The position numbers and the translations under genes are program-made. Shown in pieces: positions 1 to 8,753 of a stretch of 64,000 nt of DNA; position 1 is the first letter of the stretch; each line of letters starts with the position of its first letter. The notes below the pieces were generated by a model. The model made no database searches and was not told the DNA's origin. It saw only the letters and a program-made list of their open reading frames with translations. The stretch is from Streptomyces sp. cg36. Its GTDB lineage: Bacteria > Actinomycetota > Actinomycetes > Streptomycetales > Streptomycetaceae. The DNA is taken from contig NZ_CP163520.1 of the NCBI RefSeq assembly GCF_041080675.1, positions 7,841,501 to 7,905,500 of the forward strand, written 5' to 3'.

Positions 1-228
1 GGGCGTACGGCCGTCCTCCTCGCCGTCTCCACGGCCGCGGCCTGGCTCTCCAAGGTGCTCGTCGAGGACCCGGTCCGCTTCCGCGCCCCCTGGGCCAGGG
101 GGCGCACGGGAGCCGTCGCCCTCCTGTGCGGGCTCGCCGCGCTGGCGGCGCTCTGGACCTGCATACCCGAACCGCGCCTCGGGGTCGGCACGGTGGACCC
201 GGGGCTGTTGGTTCCGGGGGAGGGGTGA
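1..228 (+). CDS. C-terminal end of a membrane acyltransferase-like protein (partial)
   Basis: Frame 1 is open from the window edge to a TGA at 226-228, giving 75 residues. They contain a hydrophobic stretch, the motif WLSKVLVEDPVRF, and a second hydrophobic helix (VALLCGLAALAALWTC). A helix followed by an E-x-P-x-R motif is typical of the last membrane segment of acyltransferase family 3 (OafA/YrhL-type) proteins, which O-acylate sugars or other cell-surface substrates at the membrane. The catalytic N-terminal part lies outside the window, so the family assignment is an inference from the tail only. Any polytopic membrane protein with a similar ending would also fit. Confidence 0.5.
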   Translation, partial: GRTAVLLAVSTAAAWLSKVLVEDPVRFRAPWARGRTGAVALLCGLAALAALWTCIPEPRLGVGTVDPGLLVPGEG

Positions 229-373
229 GGCCGGGGGCGGTGTGGTGCTGTCCATGAGGTGTCGTCCGATCGGGCTGTTTGGGCGCGGTGTTCATGCCTT
301 TGCCCCGGCTCACACGCCAACCTGATCGTCGGGCCGCGTGCCCTTCCACTGGATGCACTTGCTTGGAGAGAGC

Positions 374-808
374 GTGAAGACACCGAAGTTCTCGGCCGTT
401 CTGCTGGCCGTCCCCCTGGCCCTGGGCGCACTCGCCGCCGTTCCGGCGACTGCCCAGCCGTACTCGCCCCTGGCGCGTCCGGAGGCGGCTGCCGCACGCA
501 TCCCTCTGACGAACGTTGACGAAGGCCGGACCGTGACCGTGCGGCCGGGTGATGACGTCGAGGTGAGGCTCACCGCCTACCGCGGCAACGGGTTCACCTA
601 CAGCTGGGAGGTACCGCAGTCCAGCGCCCCCGGCGTGCTCCGGTCCACCGCCGGTGGCGTCACACCGGCGGGCAACGCCACCGCCGTCTTCCACGCGCAG
701 GGCGTCGGCAGCGCCACCATCACCGCCGTACGCCATTGCCGCCCCGACCCCGGCCGCACCTGCCCCTTCGCCGTCGTGCCCTGGAAGGTCACGGCAGACG
801 TGAAGTGA
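374..808 (+). CDS. secreted chagasin-like beta-sandwich protein
   Basis: A 144-residue protein. I chose GTG at 374 because it gives a clean signal peptide (VKTPKFSAVLLAVPLALGAL, then AAVPATA) just after GGAGAG at 365-370. An in-frame ATG at 338 would add 12 polar residues. The mature part has VTVRPGDDVEVRLTAYRGNGFTYSWEV, then a G-x-G-x-x-x-x-x-x-R segment and a final VPWKV strand. This resembles the loops of proteinase inhibitor I42 (chagasin-like) domains, which block cysteine peptidases. The diagnostic NPTTGY loop is not conserved, so inhibitor function is uncertain. Two cysteines (HCRPDPGRTC) may form a disulfide. A strong stem-loop lies just downstream of the stop. Confidence 0.6.
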   Translation: MKTPKFSAVLLAVPLALGALAAVPATAQPYSPLARPEAAAARIPLTNVDEGRTVTVRPGDDVEVRLTAYRGNGFTYSWEVPQSSAPGVLRSTAGGVTPAGNATAVFHAQGVGSATITAVRHCRPDPGRTCPFAVVPWKVTADVK

Positions 809-821
809 CCGGCCCGGGGCT

Positions 822-841
822 CCCGCCCCTTCGGGGGCGGG
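822..841 (+). terminator. GC-rich stem-loop after the secreted chagasin-like gene
   Basis: CCCGCCCC-TTCG-GGGGCGGG forms a perfect 8-bp stem with a TTCG tetraloop, 14 bases after the stop at 808. There is no clear U-tract, as is usual for Streptomyces terminators. Confidence 0.65.
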
Positions 842-945
842 GGGTATCCCCCCGGAAGGGTTTGGGGGTTGTCTCCACTGCGTACGCCGGTACTGCGGAC
901 GATGATCATCTCAGGTTGCACCAGGCAAGTTGAGAGGCACAGCGC

Positions 946-2298
946 ATGGTTACGCAGCACCAGAACATCGGCCGACGCGGGCGGCTGGCCACGGCGGCAC
1001 TCGCGATCGGGGCGGTCGTCATCCCCGTGGCGGCGCAGGCCGCGCAGGCCCGGGCGGCCGACGGGAAGCAGGGTCCGGTGCGCGCACTGGAGCAGGCGGC
1101 GCATCCGCTGCGGTCCACGGAACCCGGTCGCGACACGAGTGACCTTCGCGCCCTGGGGGCGATGGTCGGTGACGCCAAGGTGGTCGGCCTGGGGGAGGCG
1201 ACCCATGGCTCGCACGAGTTCTTCACCATGAAGGAGCGGGTCTTCCGCTACCTCGTCGAGGAGAAGGGCTTCAGCACCTTCGCCCTGGAAGTGAGCTGGT
1301 CCGCGGGTCTGAGGATCGACGACTACCTCCAGACCGGAAAGGGCGACGCCCGCGAGATCGCCCATGAGACGTTCGCGAACTCGCCCTGGGACCGGGAGGA
1401 GTTCGTCAGCCTCCTCACGTGGATGCGCGGCTACAACCGTGAACACCCCGGCCGTACCGTCCACTTCATGGGTGACGACATCGGCGCCCCCGCAGTCAGC
1501 GACGCCTTCTTCGGCCGTGTCACCGACTACGTGAAGCAGAACCACCCGCAGGCGCTGCCGGAACTCAACACGCTGTACACCGGGCTGCGCCCGATCGACG
1601 ACGTCTTCGCCTATCTGAAGAAGCCGCAGGCGGAGCGGCAGCGGCTGGCGGGCCAGGCGCAGCGGGCCCTGGAGCTGGTCAGCGGCCTGAAGGGATCCGG
1701 AGGCAGCGCGTTCGACTGGGCCGAGCAGAACGCCCGGTCCATCGCGCAGACCACCCGGTTCCTCACCCTGGACCCCGCGGACCCGGCGTCCAACGCCGCC
1801 GCCCAGCGCTTCCGGGACGAGGTGATGGCGCAGAACGTCTCCTGGTGGCAGCAGCGGACCGGGCACAAGGTGCTCCTGTCGGCCCACAACGACCACGTGG
1901 GCGTCGTTGCCAGCGATCCGCGGACCTACTCCAAGACGCAGGGGTCGTTCCTGCGCGACTCCCTGGGCAAGAACTACCTTCCCATCGGCTTCACCTTCGA
2001 CCGGGGTTCCTTCCTGTCGAAGGACACGGCGCTGGGCGGCGAATGGAAGAAGTTCACCGTTCCCGCCGCGAAGACCGGCACCAACGAGGCGACCCTCGAC
2101 AGGGTCCGCTACCGCGACTTCTACCTCGACGCGCGCAGGGCCCCGGCCTCCGCGCGTGCCTGGCTGAACACGGCCCGTCCCACCTTCAACGTCGGCACGA
2201 TGTTCCCCGAACCGCTGCGCGACGTGGCGATCGCCAAGTCCTTCGACGTCCTCATCCACCTGCATGAGGTCCGGGAGGCCGACAAGTCGAAGCCGTAG
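946..2298 (+). CDS. secreted erythromycin esterase family protein
   Basis: 450 residues beginning with a signal peptide (RRGRLATAALAIGAVVIPVAAQAAQA). The mature part carries VVGLGEATHGSHEFFTMKERVFRYLVEEKGF and FALEVSW, the GE.THG.....K segment that marks the erythromycin esterase (EreA/EreB-like) superfamily. A later HNDHVG matches the conserved H-N-x-H block, which supplies catalytic histidine. Ere enzymes hydrolyse the macrolactone ester. Many actinobacterial relatives are secreted, and their substrates are unknown, so macrolide resistance is not implied. Length is close to the family's usual 400-450 plus signal. The gene is monocistronic and convergent with the VOC gene that follows. Confidence 0.85.
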   Translation: MVTQHQNIGRRGRLATAALAIGAVVIPVAAQAAQARAADGKQGPVRALEQAAHPLRSTEPGRDTSDLRALGAMVGDAKVVGLGEATHGSHEFFTMKERVFRYLVEEKGFSTFALEVSWSAGLRIDDYLQTGKGDAREIAHETFANSPWDREEFVSLLTWMRGYNREHPGRTVHFMGDDIGAPAVSDAFFGRVTDYVKQNHPQALPELNTLYTGLRPIDDVFAYLKKPQAERQRLAGQAQRALELVSGLKGSGGSAFDWAEQNARSIAQTTRFLTLDPADPASNAAAQRFRDEVMAQNVSWWQQRTGHKVLLSAHNDHVGVVASDPRTYSKTQGSFLRDSLGKNYLPIGFTFDRGSFLSKDTALGGEWKKFTVPAAKTGTNEATLDRVRYRDFYLDARRAPASARAWLNTARPTFNVGTMFPEPLRDVAIAKSFDVLIHLHEVREADKSKP

Positions 2299-2383
2299 GG
2301 TCCGGCCCCTGGCTCGTGTCCGCCGGTCCGGGTCCCGGCTCGCCGCGTGTGCTTCCGGAGCGGGGCGGGCCGGGGGCCGGGGG

Positions 2384-2848
2384 TCAACCTCGGGGAGCGA
2401 GTTCCCGTGCTCGGCGGGCCACTTCCTCCGGGGTGAGGTCCTCCAGATGGGTGAGGAAGATCCAGACGTGGCCGTAGGGGTCCTTCACGATGGCCGTGCG
2501 ATCGCCGTGGAACTGGTCCGTCGGTGGCTGGAGGATCTCGGCACCGGCCGCCGCGGCCCGATGCGCCACGGCATCCACGTCCTCCACGAAGACGTGCAGG
2601 GCGACCGTAGTGCCTCCGACCGCCGTCGGGGCGCCGAAGACCGGGCCCTCGGCGTCGCCGAGCATGACGGTGGATCCGTGGATCTTGATCTCGGCGTGCA
2701 GGACGCGGCCTTCGGGGCCGTCGAGGCGGAACAGCTCGACGGCCCCGAAGGCCCGGGTGTAGAACTCGATCGCCCGCGCGGCGCCGTCGAGCATGATGTG
2801 GGCGACGACGGCGTTGCGGTAGGTCTCGGGAACGACGCTCGTGGTCAT
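2384..2848 (-). CDS. VOC family protein (PhnB/glyoxalase-like)
   Basis: 154 residues from ATG at 2848, preceded by AAGGAGG six to seven bases upstream, which decides the start over a longer reading frame. Motifs include AIEFYTRAFGAVELFR, the typical first beta-alpha-beta-beta-beta unit of vicinal-oxygen-chelate proteins, then HVFVEDVDAVAHRAAAAGAEILQPP and DPYGHVWIFLTH. The pattern is closest to the PhnB-like/YciI-like subgroup of small cytoplasmic VOC proteins. The substrate is not predictable. The gene is convergent with the esterase gene and apparently monocistronic. Confidence 0.85.
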   Translation of the reverse strand: MTTSVVPETYRNAVVAHIMLDGAARAIEFYTRAFGAVELFRLDGPEGRVLHAEIKIHGSTVMLGDAEGPVFGAPTAVGGTTVALHVFVEDVDAVAHRAAAAGAEILQPPTDQFHGDRTAIVKDPYGHVWIFLTHLEDLTPEEVARRARELAPRG

Positions 2849-3024
2849 GGGAAGTGCCTCCTTGAGTGGCTGCTGCCGATGACCACGAACGTAGAAACTC
2901 AAGCGGACTTGAGGTCAAGCGCGGCGGTACGGGCTCGCCTGCGCCCGATCGGCCGCTTGAGGGGGTGCGCCCGAGCGGAGGCCCGCGCACCGCACGTAGC
3001 GCCTCGCCTCCGGCTCCGCCGTGA

Positions 3025-3906
3025 TCAGCCGCCCTGGGCCTGCTTGAGGATCTTGGAGAGCTCGATGGCGGTGAGGTCCGAGAGGTCTTCGGTCCGATCG
3101 GTGGGGGGTGCCTGGAGCGGGGCGGGCTCGTCGTGGCGGGTGATCACGGTCGTCATGTCCAGGGGGCGGTCCGCGTCGGCGCGCGTGCGGAACTGGCGTA
3201 CGCGGTCCTGTCCGTCGACCCACAGATCCATGTTCAGGGAGCGCACTCCCCAGGCCGTGTAACGGTTGATGAGCCGCAGGCCGCGCAGTTGCGCCTCGCG
3301 CGGCTTGCCCAGCAGGGCGCGGCGGAGCTGGTCGAGGGTGGCCGTGCCGCTGTAGTGCACGGTGGTGGTTCCACCGACCGTCTCGGTTCCGTTCCGGGCG
3401 ATGTCGGGGGCGGCGGCCAGCTGGCCGGTCTCCTCGGCCGGGTTGCGCTCGAACTCGTTCTCCAGCCCGAACAGCGCCTGGTGGCGCACCTGTTCATCGG
3501 CCAGCATCGCGGTCTTGTACTTGAGCCAGTGCTTGCCGCCGCCCCACAGGAACGTGGCGTCGCCGCCCTTGCGGAGCTCCATGCGGCCGGCGTCACCGTC
3601 CGCGGCGACGTTCACGCGCATCCGCAGGGTGCGCGGGCTGACGCTGAGGGACCCGTCGGTGTCGACGGTCTCCGCGATCCCGTCTCCGGGTTCCCGGCCG
3701 CGCATGGTGTACGCGAACGAGTTCAGCTTGTCGGTCTTGGCCATGGCGCGGGCGACCGCCGCCGCGGCCGGGCCGGCGGCCTGCCCCGTGCCGCTGGGTG
3801 CCATGTCCCCGGCGCGCCGGGAACTCCCGGCGGCGCAGGCCGTGGTCGTGGTGAGCACGACGGCGGCCACGGCCAGCGCGGCGGCGGGGCGAGTGCGGTG
3901 GGACAT
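3025..3906 (-). CDS. LppX/LprG-like putative lipoprotein
   Basis: 293 residues from ATG at 3906, with GGAG eleven bases upstream. The N-terminus is a lipoprotein signal: TRPAAALAVAAVVLTTTTAC with the acylated Cys in TTAC-A. The mature part has AVARAMAKTDKLNSFAYTMRG, a beta-rich middle (MRVNVAADGDAGRMELRKGG) and DLWVDGQDRVRQFRTR near the end. This layout is seen in streptomycete lipoproteins of the LolA/LprG-like fold that bind lipid or sense the envelope. No enzyme motif is visible. A DUF4328 membrane protein gene lies 128 bp upstream on the same strand. Confidence 0.7.
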   Translation of the reverse strand: MSHRTRPAAALAVAAVVLTTTTACAAGSSRRAGDMAPSGTGQAAGPAAAAVARAMAKTDKLNSFAYTMRGREPGDGIAETVDTDGSLSVSPRTLRMRVNVAADGDAGRMELRKGGDATFLWGGGKHWLKYKTAMLADEQVRHQALFGLENEFERNPAEETGQLAAAPDIARNGTETVGGTTTVHYSGTATLDQLRRALLGKPREAQLRGLRLINRYTAWGVRSLNMDLWVDGQDRVRQFRTRADADRPLDMTTVITRHDEPAPLQAPPTDRTEDLSDLTAIELSKILKQAQGG

Positions 3907-4034
3907 GGGGGAACTCCGTGCGGTGTGCGAGAAGGTGCCGGGGGCGGGGCCGGGGGAACCGGTGCCGGCCGCGGACGTGGGGCGCCGACCCGGTGACGTG
4001 CCGGACCGGCGCCTGAGAACAGTGCTGCCGTGGC

Positions 4035-4721
4035 TCAGACGGCGGCGACGGGGCCGTAGGTCGCCTTGGTGTGCTGCATGGCCGTCAGCCTGCGCACGAA
4101 GACGATGGCGAGGACCGCGGCGGCGAGCATGAGCGCGTCGGCCAGGATGACCACGTCCGTCGCGTGCCGGAACGCCTCGGGATCCGTCGTGCGGTTCTGC
4201 CACTGGGTGCCGATCCGGAGCGTCACCAGGGCCAGGACCCACACGGTCCACCATGCCTTGACGGGCGCGGCGGACACCTCGCGCCACGATCCGTCGGGCG
4301 CGCGCTGGGTGCTCGCGGTCCAGATCTCCCGCGCGATGCCGAAGGGGATCCAGAAGTTGCCGAAGGGGATGAACCAGCCGCCGATCGCCCACCCCCGGCC
4401 GCGCGTGGACACGTCCGGTGCGAACACGTCGGCGTTTCCCCGGACGCGGTGGAACCAGGCGATGAACACGGCTGCCGTGGCCGCGATGACCAGCAGCTGG
4501 AGCGTCCCGGCGAGGTCGTACAGGTCGTCGGAGCGGTTGATCTCCTCGCTGCTGTGGGCCAGCAGGTCGCCGGTCAGCCGGTGGCGCACGACCCCCGCGT
4601 ACACCGCGACGAGATCGGTGGCGGCGGCGACTCCGAGCAGGACCGTGGTGGCCCTGGCCGGGACGATCGGCGAGCGCAGGACGGCGTTCGGTGGCGGCAT
4701 GACGCCGACACTGGGCAACAT
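4035..4721 (-). CDS. DUF4328 domain integral membrane protein
   Basis: 228 residues from ATG at 4721, just after a GGGGGG-containing ribosome-binding region. An alternative ATG lies at 4700. It has about five hydrophobic segments. The middle carries WFHRVRGNADVF and RGWAIGGWFIPFGNFWIPFGIAREIW, the signature of DUF4328 membrane proteins of actinobacteria. The biochemical role of this family is unknown. It sits upstream of the lipoprotein gene in the same orientation, with 128 bp between them, so co-transcription is possible but not shown. Confidence 0.85.
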   Translation of the reverse strand: MLPSVGVMPPPNAVLRSPIVPARATTVLLGVAAATDLVAVYAGVVRHRLTGDLLAHSSEEINRSDDLYDLAGTLQLLVIAATAAVFIAWFHRVRGNADVFAPDVSTRGRGWAIGGWFIPFGNFWIPFGIAREIWTASTQRAPDGSWREVSAAPVKAWWTVWVLALVTLRIGTQWQNRTTDPEAFRHATDVVILADALMLAAAVLAIVFVRRLTAMQHTKATYGPVAAV

Positions 4722-4841
4722 GGTGAGAAACCCCCCAGGGCATGAAGAACCCCGCAAACCGTTCAGCGGGGGTGTCGCAGGACCGTATGTCATACGGGAT
4801 GTCCCGGACAAACCGTTTCCGGCGACCTGGGGAGGCTCGGG

Positions 4842-5429
4842 TCAGCTGTCTGCCGGGGGAGCGGGTGTCTCGTGGCGGCGCCAGTAGGTGGGGCGCCACC
4901 AGTACAGCTCGGTGAGGTCGTTCGGGTGGGGCGGGCCGCCCGTCGTCCACTCGACCGGGTCCCGCTGCGGGTCGAAGGGCCGCCAGCCCGGGTCCAGGGG
5001 CTCGTCCTCGGCCGGGGGCCGCACATGGCGCACCAGGTCCTGACGCACCGCACCGATCCGCTGGAAGTTCGCCTGTGCCTCCATGAGGCTCGCACCCCCG
5101 TTGGAGCCGACCTCCACCCAGGGGTAGCGCAGCTGGAACGGGTCGTCCTGCCAGAAGCACACGTCGCAGATCTCGTCCGACCACACGTCGCTGAACATCT
5201 GGTGCCCGCAGCACGGGCAGGGCAGCCAGCCACCCGGCGGCGCGGTCGCGACGACCGGCTCGGCCGCCTCGGGCAGGCCGAGCTCCGCGCGGAGGGCGGC
5301 CTCCATCCCTTCGAGCTCCGCGAGCTCGGCGGCGTCCTGGGCCTCCAGCGCGGCGAGCTCGGCGGCACTGTCGGCGTCTGAGTCGGGTGTGCCGGTGACG
5401 CCGCCATCCGGAGTCTTCGGGTCATTCAT
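4842..5429 (-). CDS. CPCC-motif cysteine-rich protein
   Basis: 195 residues from ATG at 5429. The start is provisional because no strong ribosome-binding site precedes it, and the frame stays open to 5513. Residues about 20-65 are an acidic, Ala/Glu-rich helix (AAELAALEAQDAAELAELEG), probably a coiled coil. It is followed by LPCPCCGHQMF and ICDVCFWQDDPFQ, the two cysteine pairs of the CPCC (PF14206-type) zinc-ribbon-like domain, then WVEVGSNGGASLMEAQANFQ. The family is common in bacteria and functionally uncharacterised. The gene is downstream of nothing obvious on its strand. Confidence 0.8.
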   Translation of the reverse strand: MNDPKTPDGGVTGTPDSDADSAAELAALEAQDAAELAELEGMEAALRAELGLPEAAEPVVATAPPGGWLPCPCCGHQMFSDVWSDEICDVCFWQDDPFQLRYPWVEVGSNGGASLMEAQANFQRIGAVRQDLVRHVRPPAEDEPLDPGWRPFDPQRDPVEWTTGGPPHPNDLTELYWWRPTYWRRHETPAPPADS

Positions 5430-5522
5430 GCGACTAAGTTTAGGTAAGCCCTCTCTGTCCGCTGATGGTGGGTTTAACGAAGAGCCGGCCGTCGTGTCCT
5501 GTCGTGGTGACAACCAAGGTTT

Positions 5523-6016
5523 TCAGTGGAGACCGATGTCCGGCGCGTCCAGGCCCAGACCCCTGCGTATCGCGACCTCGACGGGTGAGTATGTTCCGTC
5601 GGTCCTTTCCAGTTCGTACGGAAGGGCGGGCATCAGCGGCGGCTGTGCCATGAAGCGGGGGCGCGCGCCATGGTGCGGCTGCGCGGCGTGAACCAGGAAG
5701 GGGTGGCAGAGGAAGACATCACCCGGAGACCCGGTGGCGAGCGCGATCGGCCGGTGGTCGGACGCTGCCCCGCACCGGCCAGCAGGTCGTACGCGTGATG
5801 GAGCGCGGGGGAGTTGGGTGCGGCGGCGAACGGCCCCTGCGCCATTGCGGCCACCCAGTGCACGGGCCGGGTCCACGTCGCCGGATCGTCCGGGGAGCAG
5901 CCCGTCTCATGCCACAGCAGCCGCGCGCAGTCCGCGGCCACGCGGGGCGCGACGGCGCCCTCCAGCTGCACGAATCCGTCGCGCAGAAAACGGGAGATCA
6001 AGGTCGTGTCATCCAT
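5523..6016 (-). pseudogene. phytanoyl-CoA dioxygenase family pseudogene (frameshift plus internal deletion)
   Basis: Two frames each encode part of one protein. From ATG at 6016 the first frame reads MDDTTLISRFLRDGFVQLEG and runs to DLLAGAGQ near 5760, about 84 residues. The second frame continues with RPIALATGSPGDVFLCHPFL, then VHAAQPHHGARPRFMAQPPL, ending at 5523, about 76 residues. These match the start and end of PhyH-type Fe(II)/2-oxoglutarate dioxygenases. The usual length is about 240-260 residues, so roughly 80 central residues, including the iron-binding H-x-D, are missing at the junction. The distal His and Arg of the C-terminal part remain. It cannot encode an active enzyme. Confidence 0.8.
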
Positions 6017-6223
6017 GACCCCATCGTGCGCTGGCACTGGCCCGGGACGCCCGACACTATCCGTACCGCCTTTGTCGGGTGTCCCACGCGGCCCGTCGGT
6101 GGCTGAAAACCACGAGGTATGCCCCAACTCGCCGACGTGCCAGGGAAGTTCTTCGTGACTCCGGGAACGGATTGACGCTATCTACTGTCTTACTGGGCGT
6201 ACATCCCAAAGGGAACGAAGAGA

Positions 6224-6628
6224 ATGAAAGGCGAAGACATGTACGTATCTGGCATGCGCAAGATGGTCGCCGCCGGAGCGATCGCCGCGCTCTCCGGCAC
6301 GGGGATCCTGCTCGGCGGCAGCGCGGCATCGGCGGCGCCGAAGCCGGCGCCCGCCGCACACCAGGCCCCTGCCCCCGCCCCCGCCCCGGCGGCCGGACCC
6401 ACGGGCAAGGTCGTCGCCAACGGCGGGCTGTGGGTGCACCAGAGTGCGACCACCACGTCCAAGCGGCTCACCCTGCTGCCCAACGGCACCGTGACCGCCC
6501 TGCAGTGCAAGAAGGCCAGCCAGAACGTGGACGGCAACAAGCTCTGGTACAAGCTCGGTGCGGGCAAGTCCGGCTGGGTCGCCGCCCGTTACGTGAAGAA
6601 CCTCGCCCCGGTGCCGTACTGCAAGTGA
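6224..6628 (+). CDS. secreted bacterial SH3-like domain protein
   Basis: 134 residues. ATG at 6224 follows a purine-rich GAACGAAGAGA. ATG at 6239 is another possible start. A signal peptide (MVAAGAIAALSGTGILLGGSAASA) precedes a Pro/Ala linker (PAPAPAPAPAA) and a C-terminal domain with GLWVHQSATTTSKRLTLLPNG and GKSGWVAARYVKNL. This is the bacterial SH3 (SH3b) pattern of cell-wall-binding or extracellular adaptor domains. No catalytic domain is attached. It is monocistronic, with a weak stem-loop overlapping the stop codon. Confidence 0.8.
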   Translation: MKGEDMYVSGMRKMVAAGAIAALSGTGILLGGSAASAAPKPAPAAHQAPAPAPAPAAGPTGKVVANGGLWVHQSATTTSKRLTLLPNGTVTALQCKKASQNVDGNKLWYKLGAGKSGWVAARYVKNLAPVPYCK

Positions 6629-6652
6629 TCTCAGTGGCCTGATCGGAGATCA
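6626..6652 (+). terminator. possible stem-loop at the stop codon of the SH3-like gene
   Basis: TGATCTC (6626-6632, which includes the TGA stop) pairs with GAGATCA (6646-6652) around a 13-base loop. It is a modest stem, and terminator function is only possible. The rest of the 6653-6953 gap holds no recognisable gene, only GC-rich repeats of CCACGGA/CCGTGGA and presumably the promoter of the downstream GNAT gene. Confidence 0.35.
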
Positions 6653-6953
6653 ATGGGCGTCTGTCCCGGCGGCGGCCGGACAGGCGCCCGCGGCGCGTCC
6701 GTCGGCCAGGACGACTCCGGCGGTTCGGAGCCCCACGGAGAGCCGTGGAGTCCACGGAGGTGCACGGGCATCCGCGGAGCGCCGGGCCGGAGAACGGCGA
6801 TTGGCCCAAGGATCTTGGTTGAGATTGGCTCGGTCACCTGACACATTGCGTCGTTAGGTTGGACGCACGACGAAGACCGGACCGACTTCCCGTTCCGGAC
6901 ATCGTCCGCCCCTCCGCCTGGACCGCCGCACCGTGACCGAACAGGAGCCACCG

Positions 6954-7757
6954 ATGGCCGATACGTCGCAGACCACCCCCGACACCCGTGTCGAGGACCG
7001 GAGCGGGCAGGGCAGCCCGGATCACCTTGCGACGCCCGGTGGGGCGGCGATGCGGCAGGCCCGCAACTCCGCCGCGTTCTGGGCCGCGACGGGTGAGTCC
7101 CGCGGCGACGAGGTGGTCCGGCGAGGCGGGTTCCTGGCCGTACTCGGCGGCGAGCGGGCCGGAACGCGCATCCTGCTGCAGGAACCGGACTTGGACGCGG
7201 CAGAGGTGGCCGAACTGACCGAGCTGGTCGGCCGGTCGAAGGGTTCGGTGTACGTGGAGGACCCGTTCAGCTCCACCGGCCTCGGCCACCTCGGCATGCG
7301 CGACTGGCAGATGCCGATCATGGTGCGCCCGCCCGGCCCGGTCGCCGCCCCCGCGATGGAGGTGGTCCTCGCCAGGAGCGCCGAAGAGCTGGGGGCCGCC
7401 GAGCAGATCGTGATCGACGGCTTCGAGCTGACCCAGTTCGAGCCCCACCGTCCCGGCGAGATGTTTCCCGAGGCGCTGTCCCGGAAGCCCGGTGTGGACG
7501 TGTTCCTCGCCATCCTCGACGGCGAGGCGGTCGGAGCCGGTGTCACCGTCGTCCACGAGGGTTTCGGCAGCCACTACTGGGTCGGTACGCCGTCGACGCG
7601 CCGCTCGCGTGGCGCCGGGCGTGCCGTCATGGTCGGCTCGCTCGCGCCCATGGCGCACCTGCCGGTGACCCTCACCGCCTCGCGGCTCGGACGGCCGCTG
7701 TACGAGTCGCTGGGCTTCACCGTGGTCACCCCGTCCACCTGGTGGGCCTCGCAGTGA
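6954..7757 (+). CDS. GNAT-type N-acetyltransferase-like protein
   Basis: 267 residues from ATG at 6954, preceded by CAGGAGCCACCG. A GTG at 6933 is in frame but has a worse site. The N-terminal half is variable (ARNSAAFWAATGESRGDEVVRRGGF). The C-terminal half has ILDGEAVGAGVTVVHEGFGSHYWVGTPSTRRSRGAGRAVM and RPLYESLGFTVVTPSTWW, matching the acetyl-CoA-binding strand-helix and the Y-x-x-x-GF ending of GNAT folds. The canonical Q/R-x-x-G-x-G/A is degenerate (RRSRGAGR). The substrate is unknown. The gene is convergent with the next one, with a strong hairpin between them. Confidence 0.7.
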   Translation: MADTSQTTPDTRVEDRSGQGSPDHLATPGGAAMRQARNSAAFWAATGESRGDEVVRRGGFLAVLGGERAGTRILLQEPDLDAAEVAELTELVGRSKGSVYVEDPFSSTGLGHLGMRDWQMPIMVRPPGPVAAPAMEVVLARSAEELGAAEQIVIDGFELTQFEPHRPGEMFPEALSRKPGVDVFLAILDGEAVGAGVTVVHEGFGSHYWVGTPSTRRSRGAGRAVMVGSLAPMAHLPVTLTASRLGRPLYESLGFTVVTPSTWWASQ

Positions 7758-7792
7758 CCGCCGCCGGGCCCGCATCGGGACCGCTGTAGCGC

Positions 7793-7824
7793 GAAGCCCC
7801 GCCGGAGAGCTCCAGCGGGGCTTC
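7793..7824. terminator. bidirectional terminator between convergent genes
   Basis: GAAGCCCCGC (7793-7802) pairs perfectly with GCGGGGCTTC (7815-7824) around a 12-base loop. It lies between the stop of the GNAT gene (7757) and the stop of the minus-strand secreted-protein gene (7848), so it can end both transcripts. Confidence 0.8.
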
Positions 7825-7847
7825 AATGTGGGGCGATCAGAGGGGTG

Positions 7848-8360
7848 TTACGCCCAGCCGGTGCAGGTGCGGCCGCTCCAGTCGCCGTGGTAGAGACAGG
7901 CGCGGATGGTGCGGTCGCTGGGGTCGTAGAACATGCCCGAGCGGGTGATGTAGTAGTTGCTGTTGGCCCCCGCCGAGATGGTCCAGTCGCCGCCGGCCTG
8001 GCGCTGGCCGAGGATCTCGCAGACGGTGTGGTCGAGGTGGCAGCGCTCGACGTACATCGTGTACTCGTTCTGGTTGCTGCCGCCGGGGAAGCGGGCCCGG
8101 GCCCAGGCATACGGGTCGGAGTCCGTGGTGCCCTTGCGGAGTTCGATGGTGAAGCCGCCGCCGAAGTCGTACGGGCCGGAGGCGGTGAAGGGGCCGCTCT
8201 GCCAGGTCTGGACGTTGGGGTCGTGGCTGTCGCAGGTGTAGCGGGCACACGCGGCCCACGCCGTGCCGGGCATCACGATGAGGGCGGCGAAGGCGGCGAA
8301 GATGCTGGCCAGAGCCAGACCGGCGCGCGAACGGACGCGCTTGGGCAGTGCTGTACGCAT
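7848..8360 (-). CDS. small secreted protein of unknown function
   Basis: 170 residues from ATG at 8360, with a GAAAG-containing site upstream. An in-frame GTG at 8384 is possible. A signal peptide (RAGLALASIFAAFAALIVMPGTAWA) is followed by a mature protein of about 135 residues with six cysteines (CARYTC, ERCHLDHTVC, RACLYHGDWSGRTCTGWA), probably disulfide-bonded. Aromatic/Gly segments such as SGPYDFGGGF and SNYYITRSGMFYDP suggest a beta-rich fold. I do not recognise the family. It is monocistronic. Confidence 0.75.
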   Translation of the reverse strand: MRTALPKRVRSRAGLALASIFAAFAALIVMPGTAWAACARYTCDSHDPNVQTWQSGPFTASGPYDFGGGFTIELRKGTTDSDPYAWARARFPGGSNQNEYTMYVERCHLDHTVCEILGQRQAGGDWTISAGANSNYYITRSGMFYDPSDRTIRACLYHGDWSGRTCTGWA

Positions 8361-8753
8361 GAGGTTGCTTTCGGATGAGGCCACGGGGTGTCCCGTGGCG
8401 GCAGTGTGTGGGTGAGACGCGAAACGCCGGCTCGGCGCCCGGCGCCCTGTGCAGTGGGCGCGGGCGAGTGCCTTCCCGGCACGTATCGTGGGGAACCGGC
8501 CCAGTGGGCTGTCCTTGGACCAGTGAGCGGCATCAGCCGACTCGATGGTGGCCTGCGGACTTTGCCGTGTCTTGGGGCGGGAGTGCTCAGACGGGACGGC
8601 GCGGCTGTGCCGGGCGGTGTGCCCGTGCGGCCGGGCCGGTGAGCGGGTCAGCCGCTGCGGCGCTGAAGGTGCCGTGCGGACGTGTCTGAGTACGAGTCAT
8701 ATGCGTTTCCCCCCGGAATCGTACGTTCCGGCGTGACAGTACCTGACATGTCC

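Noticed and set aside
5435..5460. TTAGGTAAGCC near the CPCC gene, resembling an iron-regulator (IdeR/DmdR) half site
   Set aside because: Only one half of the 19-bp consensus is present. The other half does not match, and the gene is not obviously iron-related.
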